From positions 124,001 through 188,000 of the forward strand of contig NZ_LT632547.1 in the NCBI RefSeq assembly GCF_900119695.1: a DNA stretch of 64,000 nt, given 5' to 3'. Positions 8,183 through 17,489 of this stretch are shown here, piece after piece (the first letter of the stretch is position 1; each line of letters opens with the position of its first letter). The stretch comes from Actinomyces urinae. Lineage in GTDB: Bacteria; Actinomycetota; Actinomycetes; Actinomycetales; Actinomycetaceae. The notes below the pieces were generated by a model that did not search any database, was not told the origin of the DNA, and saw only the letters and a list, made by a program, of their open reading frames with translations. A program made the translations under genes and the position numbers.

Positions 8183-10204
8183 GTGGCAGTTTCTAAAGCC
8201 TCTAAGACTAATTCTAAGACCGCAGGATCCACCACTAGCAAAGTTGAGGTAGCTGAATCTACCGAGTCGAAGGCAGCTAAAAAGCCTGCCACGAGGAAGA
8301 AGACTGCCGCTAAGGCCACCACCGCAACCAAGAAGACCGCGGCTTCCAAGGCGACTACGGCAGCTAAGAAAACGGCCGCCCCGAAGAAGACTACCGCGGC
8401 TAAGAAGACTACCGCTGCGAAGAAGACCGCAACTGCTACAAAAAGCGCCGCTACTAAAGCCCAGGCGGATGGCGGCGCAGAAACCGCCAAGGAAGCTACA
8501 AAGGCCCCCGCAAAGAAAACGACTGCTAAGAAGGCTCCCGCAAAGAAGGCCCCTGCAAAGAAGGCGGCGACGAAGACTGCCGCTAAGGCCTCTGCGAAGG
8601 CAACTGAGGCTCCGGTAGCTGAAGAAAAGCCGAAGACTACGCGTAAGAATGCTACCAAGACCACGCGTAAGACAGTTGCTAAGAAGACGGCAACCAAGAC
8701 CGCAGCGAAAACTGTTGCCAAGGCAGATGAGTCTGAAGTAGTTGAAGAAAAGTCGAAGACTACGCGTAAGAGTGCTACCAAGACCACGCGAAAGCCGGCT
8801 GCTAAGAAGACGGCGGCCAAGGCTAAGGCCAAGACGGAAGAAGAGGCCGCTAAGAAGGCCGCGCCGGCAAAGAAGACCACGAAGCGTGCAACCGCGAAGA
8901 AGGCAGCCGCTAAGCCTGCGAACGAGCCTGAGGTTAAGGACGAAAAATTACAGGACGAGTCTGCAGATCTCGATGAGGATGCTCCCGAAACTTTTGAAGA
9001 CGAGGATGTAGACGACGACCTCGATCTTGATCTTGACTCGGCCGATTCCGCTGAATCCGCCGAATCAGCAGAGCTTTCTGACGACGACGATGATGAAGAC
9101 GACGAGGACGAGAACGACGCGGAGGATGACGACAAAGACGACGATAAGGATGACTCAGATTCCGCTGGTTCTCGTAAGCGCCGTTCGCGCCGCAAGAAGA
9201 GTGAAGATAAGCAGACCGAAAAGGTTGGCGGCTTCGTAGTTTCTGACTCGGATGACCGTGACGAGCCTGCACAGAAGGTAACCGTTGCGGGTGCAACTGC
9301 GGATCCGGTTAAGGATTACTTGAAGCAGATCGGTAAGGTCGCGCTTTTGAACGCGGAAGAAGAGGTCGATCTGGCCCGCCGCGTCGAAGCCGGACTTTAC
9401 GCCGAGCAAAAGATTTTGCGTGAGGGCGACGAGATGCCGTCCAAACTGCGCCGTGAATTGCAAATCTTGGTGCATGATGGCCAGCTTGCAAAGAATCACC
9501 TGCTCGAGGCAAACCTTCGTCTGGTGGTCTCGTTGGCCAAGCGCTATACGGGCCGCGGCATGCTGTTCTTGGATCTGATTCAGGAAGGCAACCTTGGCCT
9601 TATTCGCGCGGTAGAAAAGTTTGACTATTCGAAGGGCTACAAGTTCTCCACGTACGCAACGTGGTGGATTCGCCAGGCAATTACGCGCGCAATGGCAGAT
9701 CAGGCCCGCACCATTCGTATCCCGGTGCACATGGTTGAAGTGATTAACAAGCTTGCGCGTGTGCAGCGTCAAATGTTGCAAGATTTGGGCCGCGAACCCA
9801 CTCCGGAAGAACTTGCAGAAGAGCTTGATATGACGCCGGAAAAGGTCGTAGAAGTTCAAAAGTATGGCCGCGAACCGATCTCGCTCCACACGCCACTAGG
9901 TGAGGACGGCGACTCGGAGTTCGGCGATTTGATTGAGGACTCCGAAGCGATTGTGCCAACAGATGCGGTTGCCTTCACGCTCTTGCAAGAACAGCTCCAC
10001 CGCGTGCTCGATACGCTGTCAGAGCGTGAGGCGGGCGTTGTGTCGATGCGTTTTGGTCTTGGCGATGGTCAGCCGAAGACTTTGGATGAGATCGGCAAGG
10101 TATACGGCGTTACCCGCGAGCGTATCCGCCAGATCGAGTCGAAGACCATGTCGAAGTTGCGCCACCCGTCCAGGTCGCAGGTGCTTCGCGACTACCTCGA
10201 CTAG
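8183..10204 (+). CDS. sigA: Primary RNA polymerase sigma factor with long Lys/Ala-rich and acidic N-terminal extension
   Basis: Housekeeping sigma factor directing RNA polymerase to -35/-10 promoters. The conserved core starts near residue 375 ([19 protein letters not shown], region 1.2), continues through region 2 ([30 protein letters not shown]), region 3 and region 4 HTH ([20 protein letters not shown]), and ends LRDYLD. Before it are about 250 residues of near-repeating [14 protein letters not shown] blocks, then about 90 very acidic residues ([11 protein letters not shown]). Total 673 aa from GTG 8183, chosen for GGAAAGGAAAA at 8168-8177; an in-frame ATG at 8144 has none. Lys/Ala-rich leaders occur in other actinobacterial primary sigmas, but this one nearly doubles the protein. 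A terminator follows. Confidence 0.95.
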   Translation: MAVSKASKTNSKTAGSTTSKVEVAESTESKAAKKPATRKKTAAKATTATKKTAASKATTAAKKTAAPKKTTAAKKTTAAKKTATATKSAATKAQADGGAETAKEATKAPAKKTTAKKAPAKKAPAKKAATKTAAKASAKATEAPVAEEKPKTTRKNATKTTRKTVAKKTATKTAAKTVAKADESEVVEEKSKTTRKSATKTTRKPAAKKTAAKAKAKTEEEAAKKAAPAKKTTKRATAKKAAAKPANEPEVKDEKLQDESADLDEDAPETFEDEDVDDDLDLDLDSADSAESAESAELSDDDDDEDDEDENDAEDDDKDDDKDDSDSAGSRKRRSRRKKSEDKQTEKVGGFVVSDSDDRDEPAQKVTVAGATADPVKDYLKQIGKVALLNAEEEVDLARRVEAGLYAEQKILREGDEMPSKLRRELQILVHDGQLAKNHLLEANLRLVVSLAKRYTGRGMLFLDLIQEGNLGLIRAVEKFDYSKGYKFSTYATWWIRQAITRAMADQARTIRIPVHMVEVINKLARVQRQMLQDLGREPTPEELAEELDMTPEKVVEVQKYGREPISLHTPLGEDGDSEFGDLIEDSEAIVPTDAVAFTLLQEQLHRVLDTLSEREAGVVSMRFGLGDGQPKTLDEIGKVYGVTRERIRQIESKTMSKLRHPSRSQVLRDYLD

Positions 10205-10248
10205 GGGCAATAGATCATTATGTGAGGCGGGAACCCGTTGCACATACG

Positions 10249-10289
10249 AAAAGGGAGTGGCTCAATGTGAGCCGCTCCCTTTTTATAGC
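10249..10289 (+). terminator. Intrinsic terminator after sigA
   Basis: A 15-bp stem (AAAGGGAGTGGCTCA with TGAGCCGCTCCCTTT, one G-T pair) with a 3-nt loop is followed by a T run, a textbook rho-independent terminator. It also lies just beyond the stop of the convergent DUF7455 gene. Confidence 0.9.
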
Positions 10290-10311
10290 AACTGTCGTAA
10301 AGTACGCGAGG

Positions 10312-10524
10312 TTAGTTCACCGAGGTGTATAGCTGGTCGGTGAAGTCGCGAACTTCAAGCGCGGTTTTGGAGTATGAATCGCGAAGCTTTCGTGCATGAT
10401 GACCGCAGAACATTAGCGTGCCTGACTCCATTACGACCTCAACGAATGCTTGTGCGCCACAGAGGTCGCAACGGTCAGCGACTTTAAGTCCAGTACTTTC
10501 AGTAATGTTCGATTCGTATGTCAT
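10312..10524 (-). CDS. Small zinc-ribbon-like DUF7455 protein
   Basis: A 70-aa protein from ATG 10524 with CDLCGAQ and, about 18 residues later, CGHH, giving a CxxC...CxxH pattern typical of a small zinc-binding fold. Small proteins of this kind commonly sit beside sigA or sigB in actinobacteria; no function is established. GGAAAC precedes ATG 10524; a longer in-frame start at 10581 adds 19 unconserved-looking residues and no ribosome site. It is convergent with sigA and divergent from parE. Confidence 0.72.
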   Translation of the reverse strand: MTYESNITESTGLKVADRCDLCGAQAFVEVVMESGTLMFCGHHARKLRDSYSKTALEVRDFTDQLYTSVN

Positions 10525-10630
10525 GTTTCCATTGTTGCAGTGCGTGCGAGCCAAGTCCTGTTTTGACGTCCGTTTTCGCAATCAGCTGAAGACGGCCGCG
10601 TGGGAATGCTAGTTTGGCCGGATTTTCGCC

Positions 10631-10636
10631 TAACAT
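10631..10636 (+). promoter_or_regulatory. -10-like element (TAACAT) for leaderless parE
   Basis: TAACAT ends exactly 6 nt before GTG 10643, and there is no Shine-Dalgarno between them. No good -35 is visible. Confidence 0.45.
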
Positions 10637-10642
10637 GTTTGC

Positions 10643-12763
10643 GTGGCTAGTAAGAATAAAACCCGATCTAACGCGTCAGAGTACACGGCAAGGCACCTTT
10701 CCGTACTGGAGGGCCTTGAGGCGGTTCGTAAACGCCCAGGCATGTACATTGGTTCAACGGATTCGCGCGGCCTGATGCACTGTCTGTGGGAGATTATTGA
10801 CAACGCGGTAGATGAGGCGCTTGAGGGGTATTGCGACCACATTACCGTTACGCTCCACCCGGACTATTCGGTATCAATCAGTGACAATGGGCGCGGTATT
10901 CCGGTTGATGAAGTGAAGGGTGTGGGCCTTTCCGGCGTTGAGGTCGTTTTCACGAAGCTACATGCCGGAGGCAAGTTTGGTGGAGGCTCGTACGGATCTG
11001 CGGGCGGTCTACACGGCGTTGGCGCGTCGGTAGTAAACGCGCTCTCAGCCCGTTTAGATGTACAGGTAGATAGAGCGGGAAAGACCTACCAGATGTCATT
11101 CCTGCGCGGCGAGCCGGGCCGTTTTGATGATTCTAAGGATCGCACTCCGAATTCTCCGTTCACTCCGTTTGTGGATGCATCCCAGCTAGATGTGGTGGGC
11201 AAGGCCCCGCGAGGTAAGTCGGGTACCCGCGTACGTTTTTGGGCTGACTTCCAGATTTTCCCAAAGAATGAGGGATTCGACTTCGAGCAACTACTTGGTA
11301 GAGCCCGCCAAACAACATTCTTGGTTCCAGGCCTGGCTATTACGTGTATTGATGAGCGCGGTGACGAGGTAGTTGAAGAGACTCTCCAGTTTGATGGCGG
11401 AGTTGTTGACTTCGTTAATTTCCTGGCGGTTGATGGGCCAGTTACAGAGACGATGCACATCACCGGAGAGGGGGTTTACAACGAGACTGTGCAACGCTTG
11501 AACGAAGGCGGGCACCTACAACCAGTTGATATTGAACGCACTTGTAACGTCGATATTGCGCTTCGGTGGGGCGTTGGTTATGACACGACGCAGCGTTCGT
11601 TTGTGAACATCATTGCCACTCCAAAGGGGGGCACACACGTCCAAGGATTTGAAACTGCGTTGCTTAAGGTGATTCGCGACCAGGTGGATAAAAACCAGCG
11701 GCGTTACAAGGTGACAAAAAAGGATGGGCGCATCGAGAAGGATGACATCCTGGCCGGTATGACCGCGGTTGTCACGGTGCGCTTCCCAGAGCCACAGTTT
11801 GAAGGACAGACTAAGGAAGTACTTGGCACTCCGCAGGTTCGCCAGGTTGTTAACAAGGTTGTGAGCGACTACTTCCAAACCCGTTTCAAGTCCAGTAAGC
11901 GCGACGTGAAGCAAACCAATGATGCTCTAATTGAGAAAGTTGTGGGCGAGATGAAGGCCCGCGTTTCCGCGCGCGTGCACAAAGAAATCTCTCGTCGCAA
12001 GAATGCTCTTGAAACGTCATCATTGCCCGCAAAACTTGCCGATTGTCGCTCGAACGATGTGGATTCTTCCGAATTGTTCATTGTTGAGGGTGACTCGGCT
12101 CTTGGTACCGCAAAGTTTGCGCGTAACTCCGAGCACCAGGCACTGTTCCCGATTCGCGGCAAGATTCTAAACGTGCAGAAGAAATCTACTGCTGACATGC
12201 TTGCAAACGCGGAGTGCGCGGCGATTATTCAGGTGATTGGAGCTGGTTCGGGCAGAACGTTTGACCTTTCGGCCGCAAGGTATGGCAAGGTCGTTTTGAT
12301 GACGGATGCTGACGTGGACGGCGCGCACATCCGCACCCTGTTGCTTACGTTGTTCTTCCGTTACATGAGGCCTTTGGTGGAAGCTGGGCGCGTTTACGCG
12401 GCTGTGCCACCGCTGCATCGCATTGAGGTACCGAAGCAGGGTAAGAAGCCAAAGGAAGTTTTGTACACCTACTCCGAGGAAGAGCTAAAGCAAACGCTTG
12501 CCAAGTTGAATCGACAGGGACGCAAATACAAGGAACCGATCCAGCGATACAAGGGTCTGGGTGAGATGGACGCGGACCAGTTGGCTGAAACCACGATGGA
12601 TCCGGCTCACCGCACCCTCCGTCGAATCACGCTCGCTGATGAAGCCGCGCTCCTTGAGGCTGAGAAGGTTTTCGAGCTTTTGATGGGATCGGAAGTGGCT
12701 CCTCGTCGTAGTTTCATCGTTGAGGGGGCAAACGACTTCGATAGGGAAAAGATCGACGCGTAA
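10643..12763 (+). CDS. parE: Type IIA topoisomerase subunit B, probably topoisomerase IV ParE
   Basis: ATPase/TOPRIM subunit that, with ParC, passes one duplex through another to decatenate and relax DNA. GHKL ATP-site motifs are visible: EIIDNAVDEAL, DNGRGIPVD and GLHGVGASVVNALS. TOPRIM residues are ELFIVEGDSA and MTDADVDGAHI, with the C-terminal YKGLGEM. The 706-aa length fits GyrB/ParE. The ParC-like subunit lies about 2.3 kb downstream on the other strand and lacks a canonical GyrA box, which favours topoisomerase IV over gyrase. The location beside sigA matches the second topoisomerase locus of streptomycetes. GTG 10643 follows TAACAT with no ribosome site. Confidence 0.88.
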   Translation: MASKNKTRSNASEYTARHLSVLEGLEAVRKRPGMYIGSTDSRGLMHCLWEIIDNAVDEALEGYCDHITVTLHPDYSVSISDNGRGIPVDEVKGVGLSGVEVVFTKLHAGGKFGGGSYGSAGGLHGVGASVVNALSARLDVQVDRAGKTYQMSFLRGEPGRFDDSKDRTPNSPFTPFVDASQLDVVGKAPRGKSGTRVRFWADFQIFPKNEGFDFEQLLGRARQTTFLVPGLAITCIDERGDEVVEETLQFDGGVVDFVNFLAVDGPVTETMHITGEGVYNETVQRLNEGGHLQPVDIERTCNVDIALRWGVGYDTTQRSFVNIIATPKGGTHVQGFETALLKVIRDQVDKNQRRYKVTKKDGRIEKDDILAGMTAVVTVRFPEPQFEGQTKEVLGTPQVRQVVNKVVSDYFQTRFKSSKRDVKQTNDALIEKVVGEMKARVSARVHKEISRRKNALETSSLPAKLADCRSNDVDSSELFIVEGDSALGTAKFARNSEHQALFPIRGKILNVQKKSTADMLANAECAAIIQVIGAGSGRTFDLSAARYGKVVLMTDADVDGAHIRTLLLTLFFRYMRPLVEAGRVYAAVPPLHRIEVPKQGKKPKEVLYTYSEEELKQTLAKLNRQGRKYKEPIQRYKGLGEMDADQLAETTMDPAHRTLRRITLADEAALLEAEKVFELLMGSEVAPRRSFIVEGANDFDREKIDA

Positions 12764-12851
12764 AGTTTGAGGTGCCTCTAGTAGTTGCTTGGTGGAGGTA
12801 AAAGCTTGGCGTTGATTGGGTGGGAATGAGCGTGTCCTTTAGAATGGCGCT

Positions 12852-13871
12852 ATGTCTACAACCTTGGCAAAACGAGCGGCGCCGCTAATCGACGCGACCT
12901 ACCCGCCAGCGAATCTGGGGCTGGAGTGGTCCGAAATTGAGCCGAGTGACGGTTATGACGCGGCGCGCCAGGTGCACAAGTGCGAGTTTTTTGATTCCAC
13001 CTTGTTCTCCACTAGCGCCGATAGGATTGCTGATCTGCTGGTGACGGGCGAAGGTAAAGACGTGATTGTTGGCCGCGATGATCACGGCAAGATCCAGGCC
13101 GTGGCCGTCGTTGAAGTCCTCCCGACTGATGGGGAAGTGGCAAGAGCTGAGATTTCTAGCGAAGTCCACCCAGATTTTCGAGGGCGAGGCATTGGCCAGG
13201 CCATTTTGGAGTGGCAGACGGCTCGTGGCGCGCAGCTCCTGTTAGAAAAGTACGGCCCTGATTGTGAGCTGCCTGCGCAGATCGCTACAAACGTTGATGG
13301 GCATCTGCTCCAGCGCGTGGCGATACTCGAAGATGCTGGATTCAAGAAGCAGCGCCAGTTCCAAGTGATGTACCGCGATTTGGAAGGCGAAGAACCTACG
13401 GTAGATGAGCCTCGTGGCGGCTACACGGTGGTTCCGTGGATAGCTGAGCTTGAAGCGCAGATAAAAGCCTTGCACCTGCGCGCTTTTTCAGACCACTGGG
13501 GAAGTACCGCAGACGCTGCTAAATGGTGGGATGATGCGATCGCGTCCGTTGAGAAGCGGTGGTCGTTTGTAGCGATTTCGCCCACCGGTGAAGTTTCTGG
13601 ATACATCCTCGTGGTACGCCACCCCGCCCGGTGGCTTCACACCGGAATGAGCGAGGCCTACGCTGAGCTTCTTGGCGTTGATCCAAACACGCGTGGCTCT
13701 GGCCTCGCCAGGGCTCTGATTACGAAGGCTACGAAGGCCTCGTATGATTCGGGTATGCAACGTATGGGGCTGGATGTGGATATGGATAATCCGCACGGTG
13801 CTCACAGTTTTTACGAACGGCTTGGATTTAAGGCTGTAGGCAACTACTTTGTTTATAGTCTTGATTTTTAG
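12852..13871 (+). CDS. Tandem-GNAT acetyltransferase family protein
   Basis: A 339-aa protein with two GNAT domains. The acetyl-CoA loop appears in the first as HPDFRGRGIGQAILEW (about residue 107) and in the second as DPNTRGSGLARAL (about 275), followed by NPHGAHSFYERLGF, the C-terminal GNAT signature. Tandem GNAT architecture of about this length is shared with mycothiol synthase MshD, but key MshD residues cannot be confirmed, so the substrate is unknown. It is paired with the next gene and both sit between parE and parC. TAGAAT (12840-12845) ends 6 nt before ATG 12852, a leaderless-type start. Confidence 0.8.
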   Translation: MSTTLAKRAAPLIDATYPPANLGLEWSEIEPSDGYDAARQVHKCEFFDSTLFSTSADRIADLLVTGEGKDVIVGRDDHGKIQAVAVVEVLPTDGEVARAEISSEVHPDFRGRGIGQAILEWQTARGAQLLLEKYGPDCELPAQIATNVDGHLLQRVAILEDAGFKKQRQFQVMYRDLEGEEPTVDEPRGGYTVVPWIAELEAQIKALHLRAFSDHWGSTADAAKWWDDAIASVEKRWSFVAISPTGEVSGYILVVRHPARWLHTGMSEAYAELLGVDPNTRGSGLARALITKATKASYDSGMQRMGLDVDMDNPHGAHSFYERLGFKAVGNYFVYSLDF

Positions 13872-13901
13872 TCACGTGGTCTGAGATAGAGAGGATTCGT
13901 C

Positions 13902-14894
13902 ATTCTAACGTCCCTGCCCGCGACTCCAGAAATGCTTGCGCCCGGTCTTGAATGTTCGTGGCGGTTCCTTGATGTGCGCGATTCCCGCATGCTTGCAGGT
14001 TTACAGCATCGCATTGAGAAGTTTGATGACCTTCCGTACCGTACTTCTGAAGAAGAGATAGCCGAGCTGTTTAGCTATTCGGATGAGTTTTTTGCAATCG
14101 GCGGGTTTATTGATGACAAGTTGCGCGTCTACGGCTATATCCGGTTGTTTGATGACGAGCCTGTAGTAGCTTCGTGTCGAGGCGGGGTGGATCCGAAGTT
14201 CCGTGGTATTGGCTTTGGGCGAGTGCTGGTTGAGTGGCATACGCAAACCGCAACGGCCGCTCTGCTGGCCATGAGCGGGGAGTCCAAACAGATCCTCTTT
14301 AACGTTGAAGAGGGCCACCGCGTCCTCGAGGAACATCTGCTGGATTACGGGTATGAGTGGAATCGTTCGTACTTTGACATGCGGGCGGCGCTGGATGAAG
14401 AGCCAGAGTTTGTAGAAGTAGATCCATTCATAACTATCGTTCCTTGGGACAGTGTTGGCGAGCATACAATCGACCATGCGTTGGATCTCATCACGCGCGG
14501 CGAGGGAGGTCGCGGCGAGACCTACAAGTGGAGCGGCGAGGACCGTGCAGGTTTCATCCCCGAATGGTCTTTTGTGGCCGTTTCACATGCCGCGGATCGC
14601 GAGGCCATCGCGGGCCTGGTCATGGCATCAAAATACTCTCAGGATTGGTCCGTGCTGGGCTGGCGTGAGGGAACCATCGATATGCTTGCCGTGCTCCCAG
14701 AGTTCAAAGACCAAACTATCGCGCCAGCCCTCGTTTCAGCGTCGATGCGCGCGCAGAAGAAAGCGGGGATGGATGCCGTCCTCGCAGGGCTCTCGTCTCT
14801 CTCATCGCCTTCAATGATGTCGGTCTACGATTCGCTGGGGTTCGCCACGGTTGCAACGTCGCGGGTATACACCCTGGCCGTAACCGAACAATAG
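13902..14894 (+). CDS. Second tandem-GNAT-like protein, degenerate C-terminal half; possible ATT start
   Basis: Paralogue-like neighbour of the preceding gene. The N-terminal half has an intact acetyl-CoA loop (DPKFRGIGFGRVLVEW); in the C-terminal half the equivalent segment reads LPEFKDQTIAPALV and lacks the glycines, so that half is probably not catalytic, although the ending (YDSLGFATVATSRVY) still has the GNAT shape. The start is uncertain: ATG 13932 has no ribosome site, whereas AGAGAGG (about 13888-13894) lies 7 nt before an in-frame ATT at 13902, a rare start codon known from infC. CTG 13914 is another option. The stretch just upstream has an in-frame TAG. Function unknown. Confidence 0.68.
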   Translation: MLTSLPATPEMLAPGLECSWRFLDVRDSRMLAGLQHRIEKFDDLPYRTSEEEIAELFSYSDEFFAIGGFIDDKLRVYGYIRLFDDEPVVASCRGGVDPKFRGIGFGRVLVEWHTQTATAALLAMSGESKQILFNVEEGHRVLEEHLLDYGYEWNRSYFDMRAALDEEPEFVEVDPFITIVPWDSVGEHTIDHALDLITRGEGGRGETYKWSGEDRAGFIPEWSFVAVSHAADREAIAGLVMASKYSQDWSVLGWREGTIDMLAVLPEFKDQTIAPALVSASMRAQKKAGMDAVLAGLSSLSSPSMMSVYDSLGFATVATSRVYTLAVTEQ

Positions 14895-14943
14895 GCACGC
14901 TACGGGCAGTATGCCATCTTCGATAGCCTCATTAGACCTATTA

Positions 14944-14977
14944 AAAGTGCGGAAGCTGAATACAGCTTCCGCACTTT
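14944..14977. terminator. Bidirectional hairpin between the GNAT pair and parC
   Basis: AAAGTGCGGAAGCTG (14944-14958) and CAGCTTCCGCACTTT (14963-14977) form a perfect 15-bp stem with AATA loop in the 112-bp gap between convergent genes; A- and T-rich edges suit termination both ways. Confidence 0.85.
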
Positions 14978-15006
14978 CGTGTGCTACGTCCCCGTTGGTG
15001 CTAGAG

Positions 15007-17421
15007 CTAAGCCAGCGAGGCAATCGTCTTCGTGATCGGCGTTCCAGAGCCGTCACGGCGTTCGTCTGCCTCGGGTAGCTCGAGAGGGGAGCCGGTAGAA
15101 GAAGCTGCAAGTGCAACTCCGGGGCATACTCGAGCGAGTGCAAGCGCATCTTCACCCTTTAAGAAACGGTGGCAACGCACGCCCTGCGTCGCGCGCCCCT
15201 TCTCGGGAAATACTTCGCCCTTCGTGACCTTTAAAGAGGTTTGGGTGGGGTAGAGCATGCCGTCGTCGGCAGCCGCAACGGTTACGACTTCAGCCGTGTC
15301 CAAAGCAGTGAACGCCGCCTCTATGACACTGGCTCCATCGGCGAGCTTCATGCCGGCCACACCGCCTGCTACGCGTCCTTGCGGACGGATCTTGCCTGCC
15401 GGCGTGCGCAGGAGCTGCGCATTAGAAGCGATAAACACAACGTCTACTTCGTCGGGGCAGGGCGCTACAAATAGCACTTCGTCGCCATCAGCAAGATTCA
15501 TGACCTCAAACTCGTCGGATTTGGCGAACTCGGGTCGCATACGTTTGATGACGCCTTGCTTAGTGACTATGCCGGTGATTGCTTCGCCATCAAGATCAAT
15601 GAGGCCGCGTGGCTCAATGTCGCGGCTAAGCAGGTGGCTGGTAGACACCGCGGCAGCAAACGACGCGTTTGAGGCGGTTCGAGGCACCGCGGGTAGATCA
15701 ACCACGTGGAGGCGGTGGGCGAGGCCCGCGCTATCCACTACAGCAATCTCGCCGCGCGTAGTGGTGGGAATCGCTACCCGGTAGGTGTCGGCTACGGCTC
15801 TCGCATCTGTTTTTCCAAGGGGCTCGTTGCCTTCAACGCGAATAAGACCGCCGTCTGGTGTAAGCACTACTGTTGCGGGCCCGTCAGGAATTTCCAGTGG
15901 CACCGCGCTCTTGGCAGTAGTGGTGATTTGCGCGGCGTCTGCCGATAGCAACATGGTCCGTCGCGGAGTGGACAGACGTTTTGATACTTCTAAAAGCTCG
16001 TCCTTAACGACGCCCCGCAGTACTTGTTCGGAGCCCAATATCTCATCGAGTGCGCGAATTTCGGCTTCCAACTCGGCCTTCTCGGTTTCCAATTCGATCC
16101 GGGAGAACTTGGTGAGCCGGCGCAGGCGGAGCGACAGGATGTGGTCAGCTTGGATCTCATCCAGTTCGAAGGCAAGCATGAGGCGCGAACGCGCCTCATC
16201 TACATCGTCGGAGGAGCGAATGATCGCAATCACGTCATCGATGTCGAGAATCGCAACCAGGAGGCCTTCCACCAGGTGGAGGCGGTCCATCGCCTTTTGG
16301 CGGCGGAACTGCGACCTGTGCCGCACCACTTGGTAGCGGTGGTCGAGGTAAACCTCCAGCATCTCTTTCAGACCAAGAGTTTGTGGGCGTCCATCAACGA
16401 GCGCTACGGCGTTTACAGAGAACGAATCTTCGAGCGGTGTGAGCCGGTACAGTTGCTCCATCACAGCCTCGGGATTAAAACCGTTCTTGATTTCAATAAC
16501 CAGGCGCACGCCGTGGTGGCGATCCGTTAGGTTTGTGACGTTTGAGATTCCCTGGAGCCGCTTGGCATTCACCTGATCTTTGATGCGCTCGATCACGCGC
16601 TCTGGGCCAACCATGTATGGCAGTTCGGTGACAACCAGGCCGCGCTTGCGGGGAGTCACTCGCTCCACGTTCATCTTGGCGCGAACTTTGAAAGATCCGC
16701 GGCCGGTGGTGTAGGCCTCCTCTATGCCTTCCTGGCCAATAATGATGCCGCCCTCGGGGAAATCCGGGCCGGGCACGAAGCGCATGAGGTCGGAAACGGT
16801 GGCGTCCGGATTGTCGATCAGGTGCGTGGTTGCAGCGATGACCTCACCGAGGTTGTGCGGAGCAATGTTTGTAGCCATTCCCACCGCAATACCGGATGCG
16901 CCATTGACTAATAGATTTGGAAATCCTGCTGGCAGAACATCGGGCTGGGTCAGACGGTTGTCGTAGTTTGGCACGAAGTCAACGGTGTCTTCATGCAGAT
17001 CTCTCACCATGTCGAGGGCGGCAGGGGCAAGGCGAGCCTCCGTGTACCTCGCGGCAGCCGGACCATCATCTAGCGAGCCGAAGTTGCCGTGCCCATCAAC
17101 CAGGGGAACGCGTAGGTTGAAGTCTTGTGCGAGGCGCACGAGGGCGTCGTAGATTGCCGCGTCACCGTGCGGGTGGAGCTTACCCATCACCTCGCCGACA
17201 ACACTTTGCGATTTCACGTGGCCGCGTTCGGGGCGCAGCCCCATTTCGGACATTTGATAGAGGATACGGCGTTGCACGGGCTTTGCGCCATCGCGTGCAT
17301 CCGGAAGTGCGCGAGCGTAGATTACAGAGTAGGCGTATTCGAGGAAGGATCCTCGCATTTCGCTGGAAACATCGATCTCGACAATGTGTTCGTCTACGCT
17401 GGTATCAACCGTTTTTGGCAT
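15007..17421 (-). CDS. parC: Type IIA topoisomerase subunit A, probably topoisomerase IV ParC
   Basis: DNA breakage-reunion subunit partnering ParE. RALPDARDGAKPVQRRIL, KLHPHGDAAIYDALVR and AARYTEARL (catalytic Tyr) are visible in order, followed by the coiled-coil tower and a six-blade beta-pinwheel C-terminal domain. 804 aa from ATG 17421 (MPKTVDTSV); the reading frame extends upstream to 17472 but that part has no start signal. No canonical GyrA box (QRRGGKG) is present, only a vague RPQGRVAGGVAG, which argues against supercoiling gyrase. The start is weakly marked (TGAGAG close upstream; CACAAT 7 nt before). The gene is divergent from the phosphodiesterase-like gene. Confidence 0.88.
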   Translation of the reverse strand: MPKTVDTSVDEHIVEIDVSSEMRGSFLEYAYSVIYARALPDARDGAKPVQRRILYQMSEMGLRPERGHVKSQSVVGEVMGKLHPHGDAAIYDALVRLAQDFNLRVPLVDGHGNFGSLDDGPAAARYTEARLAPAALDMVRDLHEDTVDFVPNYDNRLTQPDVLPAGFPNLLVNGASGIAVGMATNIAPHNLGEVIAATTHLIDNPDATVSDLMRFVPGPDFPEGGIIIGQEGIEEAYTTGRGSFKVRAKMNVERVTPRKRGLVVTELPYMVGPERVIERIKDQVNAKRLQGISNVTNLTDRHHGVRLVIEIKNGFNPEAVMEQLYRLTPLEDSFSVNAVALVDGRPQTLGLKEMLEVYLDHRYQVVRHRSQFRRQKAMDRLHLVEGLLVAILDIDDVIAIIRSSDDVDEARSRLMLAFELDEIQADHILSLRLRRLTKFSRIELETEKAELEAEIRALDEILGSEQVLRGVVKDELLEVSKRLSTPRRTMLLSADAAQITTTAKSAVPLEIPDGPATVVLTPDGGLIRVEGNEPLGKTDARAVADTYRVAIPTTTRGEIAVVDSAGLAHRLHVVDLPAVPRTASNASFAAAVSTSHLLSRDIEPRGLIDLDGEAITGIVTKQGVIKRMRPEFAKSDEFEVMNLADGDEVLFVAPCPDEVDVVFIASNAQLLRTPAGKIRPQGRVAGGVAGMKLADGASVIEAAFTALDTAEVVTVAAADDGMLYPTQTSLKVTKGEVFPEKGRATQGVRCHRFLKGEDALALARVCPGVALAASSTGSPLELPEADERRDGSGTPITKTIASLA

Positions 17422-17489
17422 AACTCTCATTGTGTCAAAAAGTTTGCGCAACTGAAATTTAAGCGAGGGCATGTCTGTTGGAAGCGGCT

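Noticed and set aside
8098-9195. 365-aa minus-strand open frame rich in Ser/Ala/Val
   Set aside because: It is the mirror of the Lys/Ala-rich sigA extension; no start signal and low complexity only.
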